From the NCBI RefSeq assembly GCF_025137375.1, contig NZ_CP073720.1:3620501-3684500 (forward strand): 64,000 nt of DNA, given 5' to 3'. A program made the translations under genes and the position numbers. The notes below the pieces were generated by a model, which saw nothing but the letters and a program-made list of their open reading frames with translations, searched no databases and was not told the origin of the DNA. Positions 57,469 through 64,000 of the stretch are shown piece by piece (position 1 is the first letter of the stretch; every line of letters starts with the position of its first letter). This stretch comes from Dactylosporangium fulvum (GTDB taxonomy: Bacteria; Actinomycetota; Actinomycetes; Mycobacteriales; Micromonosporaceae).

Positions 57469-57743
57469 GGCGTGCGCTCCATCAGGTGCCAGACGAGCGC
57501 GCCGCCGGGTGCGATCGCGGTCCCGACGTGCCGGACCGGTTCGGTGATCGGCTGGCCGGTGCCGTACACCCGCAGCGTCAGGGTCCGCGCTGTCTCCGGC
57601 TTGGCGTCGGAGTGCAACGTCCACACCTCGACGACATACGGGTCGCGGGTGGCGACGTGCACGATCGGGCCGGGTAGCGACACGTCGTGCCAGGCGTCGT
57701 CGACGGGGATCACGTGCCGCAGCACCCAGCCTGCGGCGGTCAC
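57465..57743 (-). CDS. Phage protein of DUF7352 type (92 aa)
   Basis: Beta-rich, with WTLHSDAKPETARTLTLRVYGTG and GGALVWHLMER, a pattern common to a small actinophage family of unknown function. GTG start overlaps the upstream stop by four bases. Confidence 0.6.
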   Translation of the reverse strand: MTAAGWVLRHVIPVDDAWHDVSLPGPIVHVATRDPYVVEVWTLHSDAKPETARTLTLRVYGTGQPITEPVRHVGTAIAPGGALVWHLMERTP

Positions 57744-57862
57744 TTCTCATCCTTCGGCTTGGTTGGGATCTGGGCGATGCGGACGGCAGCCCAGCAGGCT
57801 GCCCAGGCGACGCCGACGATGGTGGCGCCGACGGTGACAACGACGATCGCTGTGGTGCTCAT
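57740..57862 (-). CDS. Small single-TM protein (40 aa)
   Basis: MSTTAIVVVTVGATIVGVAW membrane helix followed by a Lys-rich tail. Both ends overlap neighbours by four bases, so it is clearly part of the operon. Confidence 0.6.
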   Translation of the reverse strand: MSTTAIVVVTVGATIVGVAWAACWAAVRIAQIPTKPKDEK

Positions 57863-58122
57863 CGGTTGGTCTCCTCTCGGGGGATCGGTCGGGGTTGGGC
57901 GGCCTCATGCCCGGCAGCCCAGCCGCGCCTTTGAGCGGCGTGCCAGAAACCGGCGACCGTGGCCACGGCCAGTGGCAGCTGTACGACCCCGGCCGTGACG
58001 AGGAGCCAGTCGGGGGCGTTGCCGGGGACAATCCGCGCGGCCTGCCACAGCAAGGCGGAGGCGGCGCCGACAGCGAGCCACCGGCGGGCGGCGTGTTCTG
58101 CGTGGACGGCCCGGGGTGTCAC
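57859..58122 (-). CDS. Small membrane protein (87 aa)
   Basis: GTG 58122. Two hydrophobic segments (about 16-30 and 40-60), basic Arg-rich end. Forms a small membrane pair with the 40-residue protein downstream; both could be anti-exclusion or lysis-timing factors. Confidence 0.6.
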   Translation of the reverse strand: MTPRAVHAEHAARRWLAVGAASALLWQAARIVPGNAPDWLLVTAGVVQLPLAVATVAGFWHAAQRRGWAAGHEAAQPRPIPREETNR

Positions 58123-58463
58123 CGGGGCTCCTGCGCTTTGACGGCGGCGTAGACGCGGGCGGCGAGGAGCGGCACCTGGTCGGCGGCGTGCTCCCACAGG
58201 CGCCCGTCACGCAGGTGCATCTCGAGCAACTTCTCCGCCTCCCGGTGCCACTCGTTGAGCAGCGGGCCGAGGTTGTCGGCGGTGTTCCTTCGCTGCCGTT
58301 CGGCCAGGCCGATCTCGTGCGAGCGGTCCTCGACCCGGGTCACGGCGGAGCGGATCGCCTGCCGGAGGGTGGCGGGCAGGTCCTCGGTCAGCTCGCGGAC
58401 CTGACGGAGCGCGTCCATGAGCGCCGGGTCGAGGGCGGTGCCGGTGTTCGGGTCGTCAGCCAT
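58119..58463 (-). CDS. Helical phage protein (114 aa)
   Basis: ATG 58463 (GTG 58466 alternative). Helical throughout, with LRQVRELTEDLPATLRQAIRS and an EWHREAEKLLEMHL helix. No family recognised. Confidence 0.6.
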   Translation of the reverse strand: MADDPNTGTALDPALMDALRQVRELTEDLPATLRQAIRSAVTRVEDRSHEIGLAERQRRNTADNLGPLLNEWHREAEKLLEMHLRDGRLWEHAADQVPLLAARVYAAVKAQEPR

Positions 58464-58746
58464 CACACCTCCCCGAGCAGCACCCGTCGCAGCCGTGGAT
58501 GCCCTCGTAGTGGGCGTACTCGTCGCCGCGAGTCCGCCGCTTGTAGTCGAGGTCGTCCGGGTCCGGGTGGCCGGCGCCGTGACGGCAGACCCGCTCCATC
58601 AGCTGCCGGTCGTCGCGCCACAGTTGCGGCCAGTCCCGCATCAGGTGGTCGCTCGGGTTGTGGATACAGCAGCGTTGACCGGCGCACCGTGCCGGGTCGT
58701 GGACGAGGAGCGGGCCGCCGAAGTGCATGCCGATCAGGTCAGGCAT
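58456..58746 (-). CDS. Cys/His-rich phage protein (96 aa)
   Basis: Contains CAGQRCCIHNPSDHLMRDWPQLWR and a C-terminal HGCDGCCSGRC cluster; CCIHNPSDH is typical of small actinophage proteins. Likely binds zinc. Overlaps both neighbours. Confidence 0.65.
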   Translation of the reverse strand: MPDLIGMHFGGPLLVHDPARCAGQRCCIHNPSDHLMRDWPQLWRDDRQLMERVCRHGAGHPDPDDLDYKRRTRGDEYAHYEGIHGCDGCCSGRCDG

Positions 58747-59269
58747 CGGGCACCTCCGGTAGCGGCACGTCCTCGACCGGCGTGCTCTTGTCCCACCCGG
58801 CGAGCACCGGGTAGGCGGTCAGCTCAGCCCACTTCCCGAGCGCCCGCCGGTGCCGCTTTGGGCCGCGCATCCCCGCATGCCACAGCGCGGTGAGCAGCTG
58901 GTGGCGGGTCAGGCTGTAGGCGTCGGCGGCGTCGTCACCGGCGAGGTAGGCGTCGGCGACGGACTCGACAGGGGCGCCCGCGATGTGCGGGCGGCCCCAG
59001 TTGACGGCGGGGTCGGTGGTGATGACGGGGCGGGCGGTCAGGTCAGTCATCCCACCGGTCAGGTGGACCGCGTAGTACCCCTCGGGCTTGGCCAGCCCGC
59101 GCTCGATCAGCCGGTCGACGTCGTACAGCCGGTATCCCTGCGGGGCGGTGTCGTCGTACACGTACCAGTAGTCGTCACCGATCGACGAGATCTCGCCTTC
59201 GTCGATCAGGCGCAGCAGCGTGTGGACGTGGCCTTGCTGGGCTTGCTTGCGGTCTTCAATGGTTGCCAT
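58739..59269 (-). CDS. Protein with DUF433-like antitoxin domain (176 aa)
   Basis: ATG 59269. The N-terminal half is unknown (DDYWYVYDDTAPQGYRLYDVD). RPVITTDPAVNWGRPHIAGAPVESVADAYLAG followed by SLTRHQLLTAL matches the DUF433 winged-helix pattern (IxxDPxxxxGxPxIxGxxV). DUF433 proteins are usually antitoxins; no toxin is adjacent, so it may be an orphan regulator. Confidence 0.6.
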   Translation of the reverse strand: MATIEDRKQAQQGHVHTLLRLIDEGEISSIGDDYWYVYDDTAPQGYRLYDVDRLIERGLAKPEGYYAVHLTGGMTDLTARPVITTDPAVNWGRPHIAGAPVESVADAYLAGDDAADAYSLTRHQLLTALWHAGMRGPKRHRRALGKWAELTAYPVLAGWDKSTPVEDVPLPEVPDA

Positions 59270-59477
59270 GGCGGGGGTCTTCTCCTTCGGTGATGCCGAG
59301 GTTCTCGGCGGGCGGCTCGGTGAAGCCCAGTTCGCGGGCGTAGTCGGCGATCTCCCGAGTCGGGCGCCCGGCCAGCATGTCGACGAACGCGGCCGCCAGC
59401 ACTGCGTTAGCGCGGATGAACGCCTCACCGATGAGCTTGTTGACTTCGCTGATCACGCGGTTCGGGTCACTGGCCAT
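59256..59477 (-). CDS. Small hypothetical phage protein (73 aa)
   Basis: Helical; EVNKLIGEAFIRANAVLAAAF. Overlaps both neighbours. No domain. Confidence 0.6.
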   Translation of the reverse strand: MASDPNRVISEVNKLIGEAFIRANAVLAAAFVDMLAGRPTREIADYARELGFTEPPAENLGITEGEDPRHGNH

Positions 59478-59673
59478 CGGGTGCCTCCTGGATGCCGAGG
59501 TGCTGGGCGATGGTCCGCACCTCGTCCTCGGCGGTCAGCTTCGCGATGAACTCCTGGTCGGTGAGCCGGTCGTCGCGCATCCACGCCAGCTCGATCCGGC
59601 TCTCCAGCACCTCCTGGTGGAGCGTCTCGGCGAGGTCGCGCATGCGGTCGAGGCGGCGGTGGAGGTCAGGCAT
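59467..59673 (-). CDS. Small helical phage protein (68 aa)
   Basis: ATG 59673. Charged helix HRRLDRMRDLAETLHQEVLE, then an acidic part and HLGIQEAPDGQ. The GIQEAP/GITEGED endings of this and the 73-residue protein suggest they descend from a duplication. Confidence 0.6.
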   Translation of the reverse strand: MPDLHRRLDRMRDLAETLHQEVLESRIELAWMRDDRLTDQEFIAKLTAEDEVRTIAQHLGIQEAPDGQ

Positions 59674-60220
59674 TGCGGTCGCTCCCCTCGGACTGCTCGG
59701 CGGCGAGCTTCGCCACACATTCCGGACAGCCGGTCAGAAACGGCGGCAGGCCGGGCGTGTGTCCGTGCATCCTCGGATCAGGTCGGATGTCGACGACGGG
59801 CGCGGGCGCGGGCTGTTCGGCGGTCTCCCACGAGCCGACGGGCCGCTGCTGCAACTCGCCCGGCGCATAGCCGTACTGGCGCTCCATCCTCCGCTGCACC
59901 TTGACGTACGCCGCCACGTACGACTCGTGGGGGAACTCCCAGGTCGATCCGTCGGCGAGGCGCCAGCGCAGTTGGCGTTCCCAGCCCTCGGTGGCCTCGC
60001 GTCGGCCGCGCTCATATGCCAGCTGGCACGGCCGCTGAACCGCGGCATCAGCCTCGCGGTGACCATCGGTGTGCCCACGCTCATACGCGAGCCGCCATAC
60101 GGCATCGGCTACGAGCGCGATGACCTGGTTGTGGTCGAGCCTGCGGCAGATCGCGTCGTCGGCCGCGTCAGCCGCAGCGCGAAGGGCGTCCGGCGGGGCG
60201 AGGGTGGGCTGGTCAGGCAT
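59666..60220 (-). CDS. Phage protein with helical domain and CxxC (184 aa)
   Basis: Helical N-terminus with AYERGHTDGHREADAAVQR and AYERGRREATEGW internal repeat, a middle beta section, and GCPECVAKLA at the C-terminus. No known family. Confidence 0.6.
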   Translation of the reverse strand: MPDQPTLAPPDALRAAADAADDAICRRLDHNQVIALVADAVWRLAYERGHTDGHREADAAVQRPCQLAYERGRREATEGWERQLRWRLADGSTWEFPHESYVAAYVKVQRRMERQYGYAPGELQQRPVGSWETAEQPAPAPVVDIRPDPRMHGHTPGLPPFLTGCPECVAKLAAEQSEGSDRNA

Positions 60221-60548
60221 TGGGCTTCCCTTCGTGGTTCCGGGCTTCGAGGGCGGCGAGGCACGACAGCACGCCCTTGCGGAAATCGCTCGGCCGGTCG
60301 AAGTGCACGAGGTCGGGAAGGTTCGCCTGCGCGCGGACGGCCTCGGCTGCCTGACGCAGGCCCTCGGCGATGCCCCGGGCGTACGAGTCGGCGCGGTCCA
60401 GGTTGATCCGGGCCTCGATGACGTCGATCAGCTCTCGGACGGCTGCGGCGTTGCGGTCGTTGGGGACGACCTCCAGGTTGACCCGCATGGCGCCGTAGCG
60501 CCGGATCACATCGAGCAGCGACGGGGTGGGTGTGGGGTCAGTGGGCAT
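60213..60548 (-). CDS. Small phage protein (111 aa)
   Basis: PSLLDVIRRYGAMRVNLEVVPNDRN, then RADSYARGIAEGLRQAAEAV. The YARGIAEGLRQ segment echoes AYQRGKAEGIAEG in the next protein, so the two may be related. Confidence 0.6.
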   Translation of the reverse strand: MPTDPTPTPSLLDVIRRYGAMRVNLEVVPNDRNAAAVRELIDVIEARINLDRADSYARGIAEGLRQAAEAVRAQANLPDLVHFDRPSDFRKGVLSCLAALEARNHEGKPNA

Positions 60549-60960
60549 CGGAACCTCCGGTCTCGGCGATTTTGTTGCGGAACCGTTCCGCCTGGGTCCG
60601 GCAGAGCCCGGCGAGGGTTTCCTGCCCGGGCAGTGCGGCCAGCGCGGCGGCCATCCGCTCCAACTGGGTGGCCTCGTGCTCGTACGTCTGGCGTCGGCCC
60701 TCGGCGATTCCCTCGGCCTTGCCCCGCTGGTAGGCGTCGGCGATCAGGTCGGCACGCCCGCCGTTCGGGCCGAACCAGCGGCTCGGATCGGACGGCCACG
60801 TCAGGGTGCAGCCCGAGTCGGGCACCAGCACGGGGCCGCGGTCGACGACACCGCCGGTAGCGAAGGCCGGGCGGTCAGTGTCGGGCACCTCGGTGGCCGG
60901 CGGCGGAACGCTGGCAGCGCCTGCCGGGCCGGTCGCTGTGGCACGGTCGGGGATCTTCAC
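60538..60960 (-). CDS. Phage protein (140 aa)
   Basis: GTG 60960 chosen for perfect GGAGGT five bases upstream. A longer version from GTG 61224 is open but its extra part is Arg/Pro-rich non-coding-like. GAEG-type helix (ADAYQRGKAEGIAEGRRQTYEHEATQLERM) in the middle. Function unknown. Confidence 0.6.
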   Translation of the reverse strand: MKIPDRATATGPAGAASVPPPATEVPDTDRPAFATGGVVDRGPVLVPDSGCTLTWPSDPSRWFGPNGGRADLIADAYQRGKAEGIAEGRRQTYEHEATQLERMAAALAALPGQETLAGLCRTQAERFRNKIAETGGSDAH

Positions 60961-61100
60961 AGGGCACCTCCGGTGCAGTCGTGGGGGTTGAGGCGACGCT
61001 GCTCGTGGGCGTGCTGCTCCCGGTGGGCGGCCTTGATCGCGTCGACGAGTCGGTACGGCACCGGGTCGGCGGACGCGGCGGAGGTCGGCTTCGAGCGCAT
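60957..61100 (-). CDS. Small phage protein (47 aa)
   Basis: Runs from ATG 61100 to a TGA overlapping the next GTG (GTGA). The product YRLVDAIKAAHREQHAHEQRR is helical and basic with a Cys near the end. It carries the ribosome site of the following gene. Confidence 0.55.
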   Translation of the reverse strand: MRSKPTSAASADPVPYRLVDAIKAAHREQHAHEQRRLNPHDCTGGAL

Positions 61101-61220
61101 CGTCAGGGGTCGGCTCCGACGGGATGGCCCCGGAGGCAGCCCTCAGCCCGCGCGTGACGCGAGAAAACGGTCCGGTCGTGGGTTGGTGCACCAAACGGCG
61201 CCCGTGGCTCTCAGGGCGCG

Positions 61221-62009
61221 TCACGCCGCCACCCCCTCGATCGTCTTCGGCCCGCCCGCCAACGCCGCCAACTCCTCGGCCACCACAGCCCGCACCGCCG
61301 GGTCCCGCGGGTCGTGGCCGAGCCGGGCCATCGCCCGCTCCACCGCGGCGACAGTGAGCGCCGCCATCTGCTCCGACGCGCGCACCATCCGCTCCGCCAG
61401 ACCAGCCGCCACGGCTTTCGCGGCGAAGTTCGCGCACCGGTCCCGCTCCTCCGCCTCCAGCTTCGCCAAGCCGCGAATCGCCTCCCCGGTCGCGATCACA
61501 CCCGACGTCTGCGTGCCGGCGTACGTGTGCCCGATCAGCGCCGCGACGGGGCCGGCGTTGAACACCCGCTCCAGGTCCAGCCGCGCCGTCTCGGCTTCGA
61601 GGAGATCCGACTCGGGTGCGACACCCGCCCGCTGCAAGCGCTCGGCGGCGTCAACAGCCTCGGCGAGGAACCGGGCGTACATCTCGACCCGGGCCGCCGA
61701 CTGCGTCACCAGCCGCAGCAGCGTCTCCCCAGGGTCGGCGAGCTCGGCGTAACCGGTCAGGCCCCAGCGTCGCAACTCCACCACCACCGCCCCCTCCGCT
61801 TTCAACTTCGTCAATGGCTTGCCTGGGTGTGACCTGCAGTTGTGCGTTCCGTCGATCACCTGCGCCGAACACCGCTCCCCGGCACGGTTCCGGTGGAAGT
61901 CGCCGTTCGTGCCGCGCCAGTGCCCGCACAGGCTCGGGTCTGCTGCCGGGTCGCGCGGCTCCGAGCGCTTCCTTCGGTGAGCACTGCTCTCGGAGTCGCT
62001 GATGCTCAT
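61221..62009 (-). CDS. Terminase-small-subunit-type candidate (262 aa)
   Basis: CGHWRGTNGDFHRN, CRSHPGKPLTKLKAEGAVVVELRRWG, then a long helical middle. Ends VRAVVAEELAALAGGPKTIEGV. This pattern occurs in actinophage proteins located in the packaging/early region, some annotated as terminase small subunits. Distance from the large subunit (6.5 kb) is a caveat. Confidence 0.55.
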   Translation of the reverse strand: MSISDSESSAHRRKRSEPRDPAADPSLCGHWRGTNGDFHRNRAGERCSAQVIDGTHNCRSHPGKPLTKLKAEGAVVVELRRWGLTGYAELADPGETLLRLVTQSAARVEMYARFLAEAVDAAERLQRAGVAPESDLLEAETARLDLERVFNAGPVAALIGHTYAGTQTSGVIATGEAIRGLAKLEAEERDRCANFAAKAVAAGLAERMVRASEQMAALTVAAVERAMARLGHDPRDPAVRAVVAEELAALAGGPKTIEGVAA

Positions 62010-62018
62010 GGGCTCCGC

Positions 62019-62213
62019 TCACTGCCCGCCGAGGTCCAGCTGCCCGGCCCGCTCGGCACGCCGCTGCCGCCGCTTCCGCTCCGCCTCCCGCAGCTGGGCC
62101 GCCACCGCCTCGGGGCTGGTGTCGGCGCCGAGCTCGGCGATCCGGGCCGCGTTCAGCCGGCGCCGGCGTTCGACCTGGGCCAGCACCGCGTCACGGTCGA
62201 AGTTGTCAGCCAC
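62019..62213 (-). CDS. Small coiled-coil protein (64 aa)
   Basis: Arg/Glu-rich coiled coil (REAERKRRQRRAERAGQ). Overlaps the upstream gene. Could be nucleic-acid binding. Confidence 0.6.
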   Translation of the reverse strand: MADNFDRDAVLAQVERRRRLNAARIAELGADTSPEAVAAQLREAERKRRQRRAERAGQLDLGGQ

Positions 62214-62454
62214 GGCCCACCACCTCGTCGAAGCCGAGCGCCGAACGGATCGCCGCCTCCGACATGACGCCGCTCAGCGCCGCCTGCTCGTCGTCGGCGC
62301 GCTGCGGGGCCGCCCGGTGTTCGGGCCGGTCCTCGAACCGGTCGACGTCGTCGAGGGTCACAGGCTGGTCGGGCCACACCGCGTCGGGGTGCTGCGCGGC
62401 GGCCTCGTCGGCGGCGGCGAGGAGGGCGTCGACGGTAGCGCGGTGCTCGGTCAC
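62206..62454 (-). CDS. Small acidic phage protein (82 aa)
   Basis: GTG 62454. Helical and acidic: ATVDALLAAADEAAAQHPD and AALSGVMSEAAIRSALGFDEV. GTGA overlap with the upstream gene. Confidence 0.6.
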   Translation of the reverse strand: MTEHRATVDALLAAADEAAAQHPDAVWPDQPVTLDDVDRFEDRPEHRAAPQRADDEQAALSGVMSEAAIRSALGFDEVVGRG

Positions 62455-62720
62455 TGGGCCACCTCCCCCGCTCCGAAGCTGCCCGGGTACGGGTGCCGGA
62501 TCGTCAGCGCCGCGCCGTACGTGATCACTGGGGTCGGCTGGCCGCCGATGACGACCACCTCGGGCCGGGCGTTGCTGTAGACGTCGCCGGCGCCGAGAAT
62601 GGCGTCGATGACGGTCATGCGCGTCGGCTCGGGCATGTCGACGCCGTCGAGGACGCCGGTCAGGTGCTGCTTGAGGTGCATGCGGGCGACGAGTGCCTGC
62701 GGGTCGTGTTCGGGCTTCAT
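62451..62720 (-). CDS. Small phage protein (89 aa)
   Basis: HLKQHLTGVLDGVDMPEPTRMTVIDAIL, then PVITYGAALTIRHPYPG; alpha/beta. Coupled by ATGA to its upstream neighbour. Confidence 0.6.
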   Translation of the reverse strand: MKPEHDPQALVARMHLKQHLTGVLDGVDMPEPTRMTVIDAILGAGDVYSNARPEVVVIGGQPTPVITYGAALTIRHPYPGSFGAGEVAQ

Positions 62721-62866
62721 CGGGTCGCCTCCGTGGTGGGTCGGGGCTGGTCGTCGGGCATGACGTCCCAGCAGAAGCCGCAGCAGTCCTCGGCGATGGC
62801 GGCTTCGTCGTGGAATCCGGCGGGGTCACGGTCGTGGAGCCGGCGGAGCAGGTCGGTGGTGGTCAT
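62717..62866 (-). CDS. Small phage protein with CCxxC (49 aa)
   Basis: ATG 62866. DCCGFCWDVMPDD suggests a metal knuckle. Overlaps neighbours by four bases on both sides. Confidence 0.6.
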   Translation of the reverse strand: MTTTDLLRRLHDRDPAGFHDEAAIAEDCCGFCWDVMPDDQPRPTTEATR

Positions 62867-63207
62867 GCGGCTTCCTTCCGCTGCTGGACTCGGTGCAGCA
62901 GTTCGTTGATGTGGGATCGGACGTGGTCGTAGGCGTGGTGGCTGTCGAGCCATGACGGTTCGGGGTTGAACGGGCGGGCAACGGTCGCCATGGCCCACAG
63001 GCGGGTGCCGGCGGGAACGCCGCGGAGCCCGTTGCGTGGGTTCCGGCCACGGCCGGGGCCGACGAGCCAGCCGATGAGCGGCTTGGTCATGACGTAGACC
63101 GCCTCGGCGTGGCATTCGTGGTTGTGGCCGACGAGCGCGGTGGCGGCTTCGAGGAGCGCGGCGAGGCGCGGTTCGGCGGTGATGAAGTCGTTCCAGGTGG
63201 GCATCAT
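62863..63207 (-). CDS. Phage hypothetical protein (114 aa)
   Basis: ATGATG at 63207/63204 overlaps the helicase stop. NHECHAEAVYVMTKPLIGWLVG in the middle and a His-rich SHHAYDHVRSHINELL helix. No family recognised. Confidence 0.6.
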   Translation of the reverse strand: MMPTWNDFITAEPRLAALLEAATALVGHNHECHAEAVYVMTKPLIGWLVGPGRGRNPRNGLRGVPAGTRLWAMATVARPFNPEPSWLDSHHAYDHVRSHINELLHRVQQRKEAA

Positions 63208-64000
63208 GCGGCGGCCCTCGCGTACTGCCGGGAGCGTTGGATCATGCGGCGGGGGTCGAGGATCAGGCACGCCTGCTCGGCGCGGGTCGCGGCCGTATAG
63301 CGCCAGCTGGCCGCTGCCTGCCGGAACGCGGAGGCTTCGTCGACGACAGCAACCCGCGGCCACTGCGACCCTTGCGCCGAGTGGCAGGTGATGGCCTGGG
63401 CGAACGTGGCGGCGATCAGGCCGGAGTCGCGGTCGCGTTTGGCTTCGTCTTGGCCGGCCTGTCCGTGGAAGCCGCGGCCGTCGACGGGCCAGGGGAGGAC
63501 TGCGCCGTCGTCGGTGCGGATGGTGAGTGCCCAGTCGCCTTCGTCGCCTTCGTAGGCGTCGAGGACGGTGGCTTGCTGTCCGTTGACGACGTCGTGGTCG
63601 GGGTCGTTGCGCAACACCATGATTCGGTCGCCTGGTTCGGGCCGGCCGGGTTCACGACCGGCAGCGTCGCGCAGCTGCTCGATGATGTGCCAGCGGGTCT
63701 GGTTGCGGCCGACGATGACCTGGTCGTAGCGGGCAAGGTCGGCGGGGGTCCAGGCGTTGCGGGTTTGTCCGGCGGTGCCGTTCCAGCGGGGTGCCGGGCG
63801 TCCGTTGCGGAGGGCGGTGGCGAGGTCGATCAACGGGGCGGTGTCCCCGAATCGGTGGATGGTGCTGAGCAGTGCGTCGGGCTGGCCTGACTGCCAGTGG
63901 GCTTGTCCGGCGACGGGCGGCAGTTGGTAGGGGTCGCCGAGCGCGAGGACGGGGATGCCGAAGGAGAGCAGGTCGGCGAAGATCCGGTCGTCGACCATGG
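63204..64000 (-). CDS. RecD/Dda-like SF1 helicase, N-terminus outside window
   Basis: The frame is open to the right edge, so only the last 265 or so residues are seen. GDPYQLPPV is SF1B motif III, TCHSAQGSQW is motif V, and YTAATRAEQ is motif VI, as in RecD2/Dda helicases with a UvrD_C_2-like end. An SH3-like insertion (GDRIMVLRNDPDHDVVNGQ) is typical of RecD2. Unwinds DNA in replication or recombination. Confidence 0.88.
   Translation of the reverse strand, partial: MVDDRIFADLLSFGIPVLALGDPYQLPPVAGQAHWQSGQPDALLSTIHRFGDTAPLIDLATALRNGRPAPRWNGTAGQTRNAWTPADLARYDQVIVGRNQTRWHIIEQLRDAAGREPGRPEPGDRIMVLRNDPDHDVVNGQQATVLDAYEGDEGDWALTIRTDDGAVLPWPVDGRGFHGQAGQDEAKRDRDSGLIAATFAQAITCHSAQGSQWPRVAVVDEASAFRQAAASWRYTAATRAEQACLILDPRRMIQRSRQYARAAA

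Noticed and set aside
61101..61224. Extended start (GTG 61224) for the 140-residue gene at 60538
   Set aside because: Although its GTG overlaps the previous stop, the added segment becomes Arg/Pro-rich, overlaps the better 47-residue gene, and the GTG at 60960 has a perfect GGAGGT; kept only as an alternative.
1..64000. CRISPR arrays and tRNA/rRNA genes
   Set aside because: No regularly spaced direct repeats of CRISPR type and no cloverleaf or rRNA-like stretch was recognised by eye; a covariance-model search would be decisive.

Overview
The window is high-GC DNA with actinomycete gene style: GTG starts are common, ATGA/GTGA start-stop overlaps are pervasive, several transcripts are predicted to be leaderless, and families typical of Streptomyces/Micromonospora-type hosts are present (XRE-DUF5753, DUF6879, MucR-type regulators). 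I infer an actinomycete mobile element, but the genus cannot be read from this sequence alone. No rRNA, tRNA, CRISPR array, integrase, transposase or obvious attachment site was recognised.

Two blocks meet head-to-head at about 25.4 kb. Left block (1-25.4 kb): a partial DUF3987 replication-type gene and small genes on the minus strand (1-2.0 kb). Next comes a regulatory and accessory zone (2.0-10.4 kb) with XRE and MucR-type regulators, a VapBC-like toxin-antitoxin pair, an endonuclease VII-like HNH protein, DUF5753/DUF6879 genes, and four promoters overlaid by palindromes, three of them predicted to give leaderless mRNAs. A long plus-strand operon (10.5-25.4 kb) follows. It encodes a conjugation-type envelope machine: small pilin/VirB3-like membrane proteins, a VirB4-like ATPase, a VirB6/TrbL-like polytopic protein, a VirB8/TcpC-like protein, a lytic transglycosylase-M23 peptidase, a DUF2637-like membrane protein, an FtsK/TraB translocase, a string of small unknown proteins and a membrane-anchored GIY-YIG nuclease. 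No relaxase was recognised.

Right block (25.4-64 kb): a near-complete siphovirus genome arm, almost entirely on the minus strand and read from right to left. It holds a RecD/Dda-like helicase (partial at the right edge), about twenty small early/middle genes, a zinc/HTH protein, large terminase, portal-MuF fusion, a 867-residue multi-enzyme effector-like protein, prohead protease with a nested scaffold start, decoration and major capsid proteins, neck genes, a 20-residue repeat protein, tail terminator, tail tube, tail chaperones with a CCCTTTC -1 frameshift site, a 1459-residue tape measure with an embedded peptidase, baseplate/minor tail proteins, an M15-like lysin and a holin candidate. 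Two plus-strand cargo genes, one a lipoprotein, interrupt the late operon.

Taken together the window looks like a temperate phage or phage-plasmid that carries, or lies directly beside, a conjugation machine. The most interesting points are this chimera, the 2H-phosphoesterase/kinase-like/ADP-ribosyltransferase protein, a pair of hairpins with different stems but the same loop at the head of the conjugation operon, and inverted-repeat clusters just upstream of the FtsK/TraB gene.
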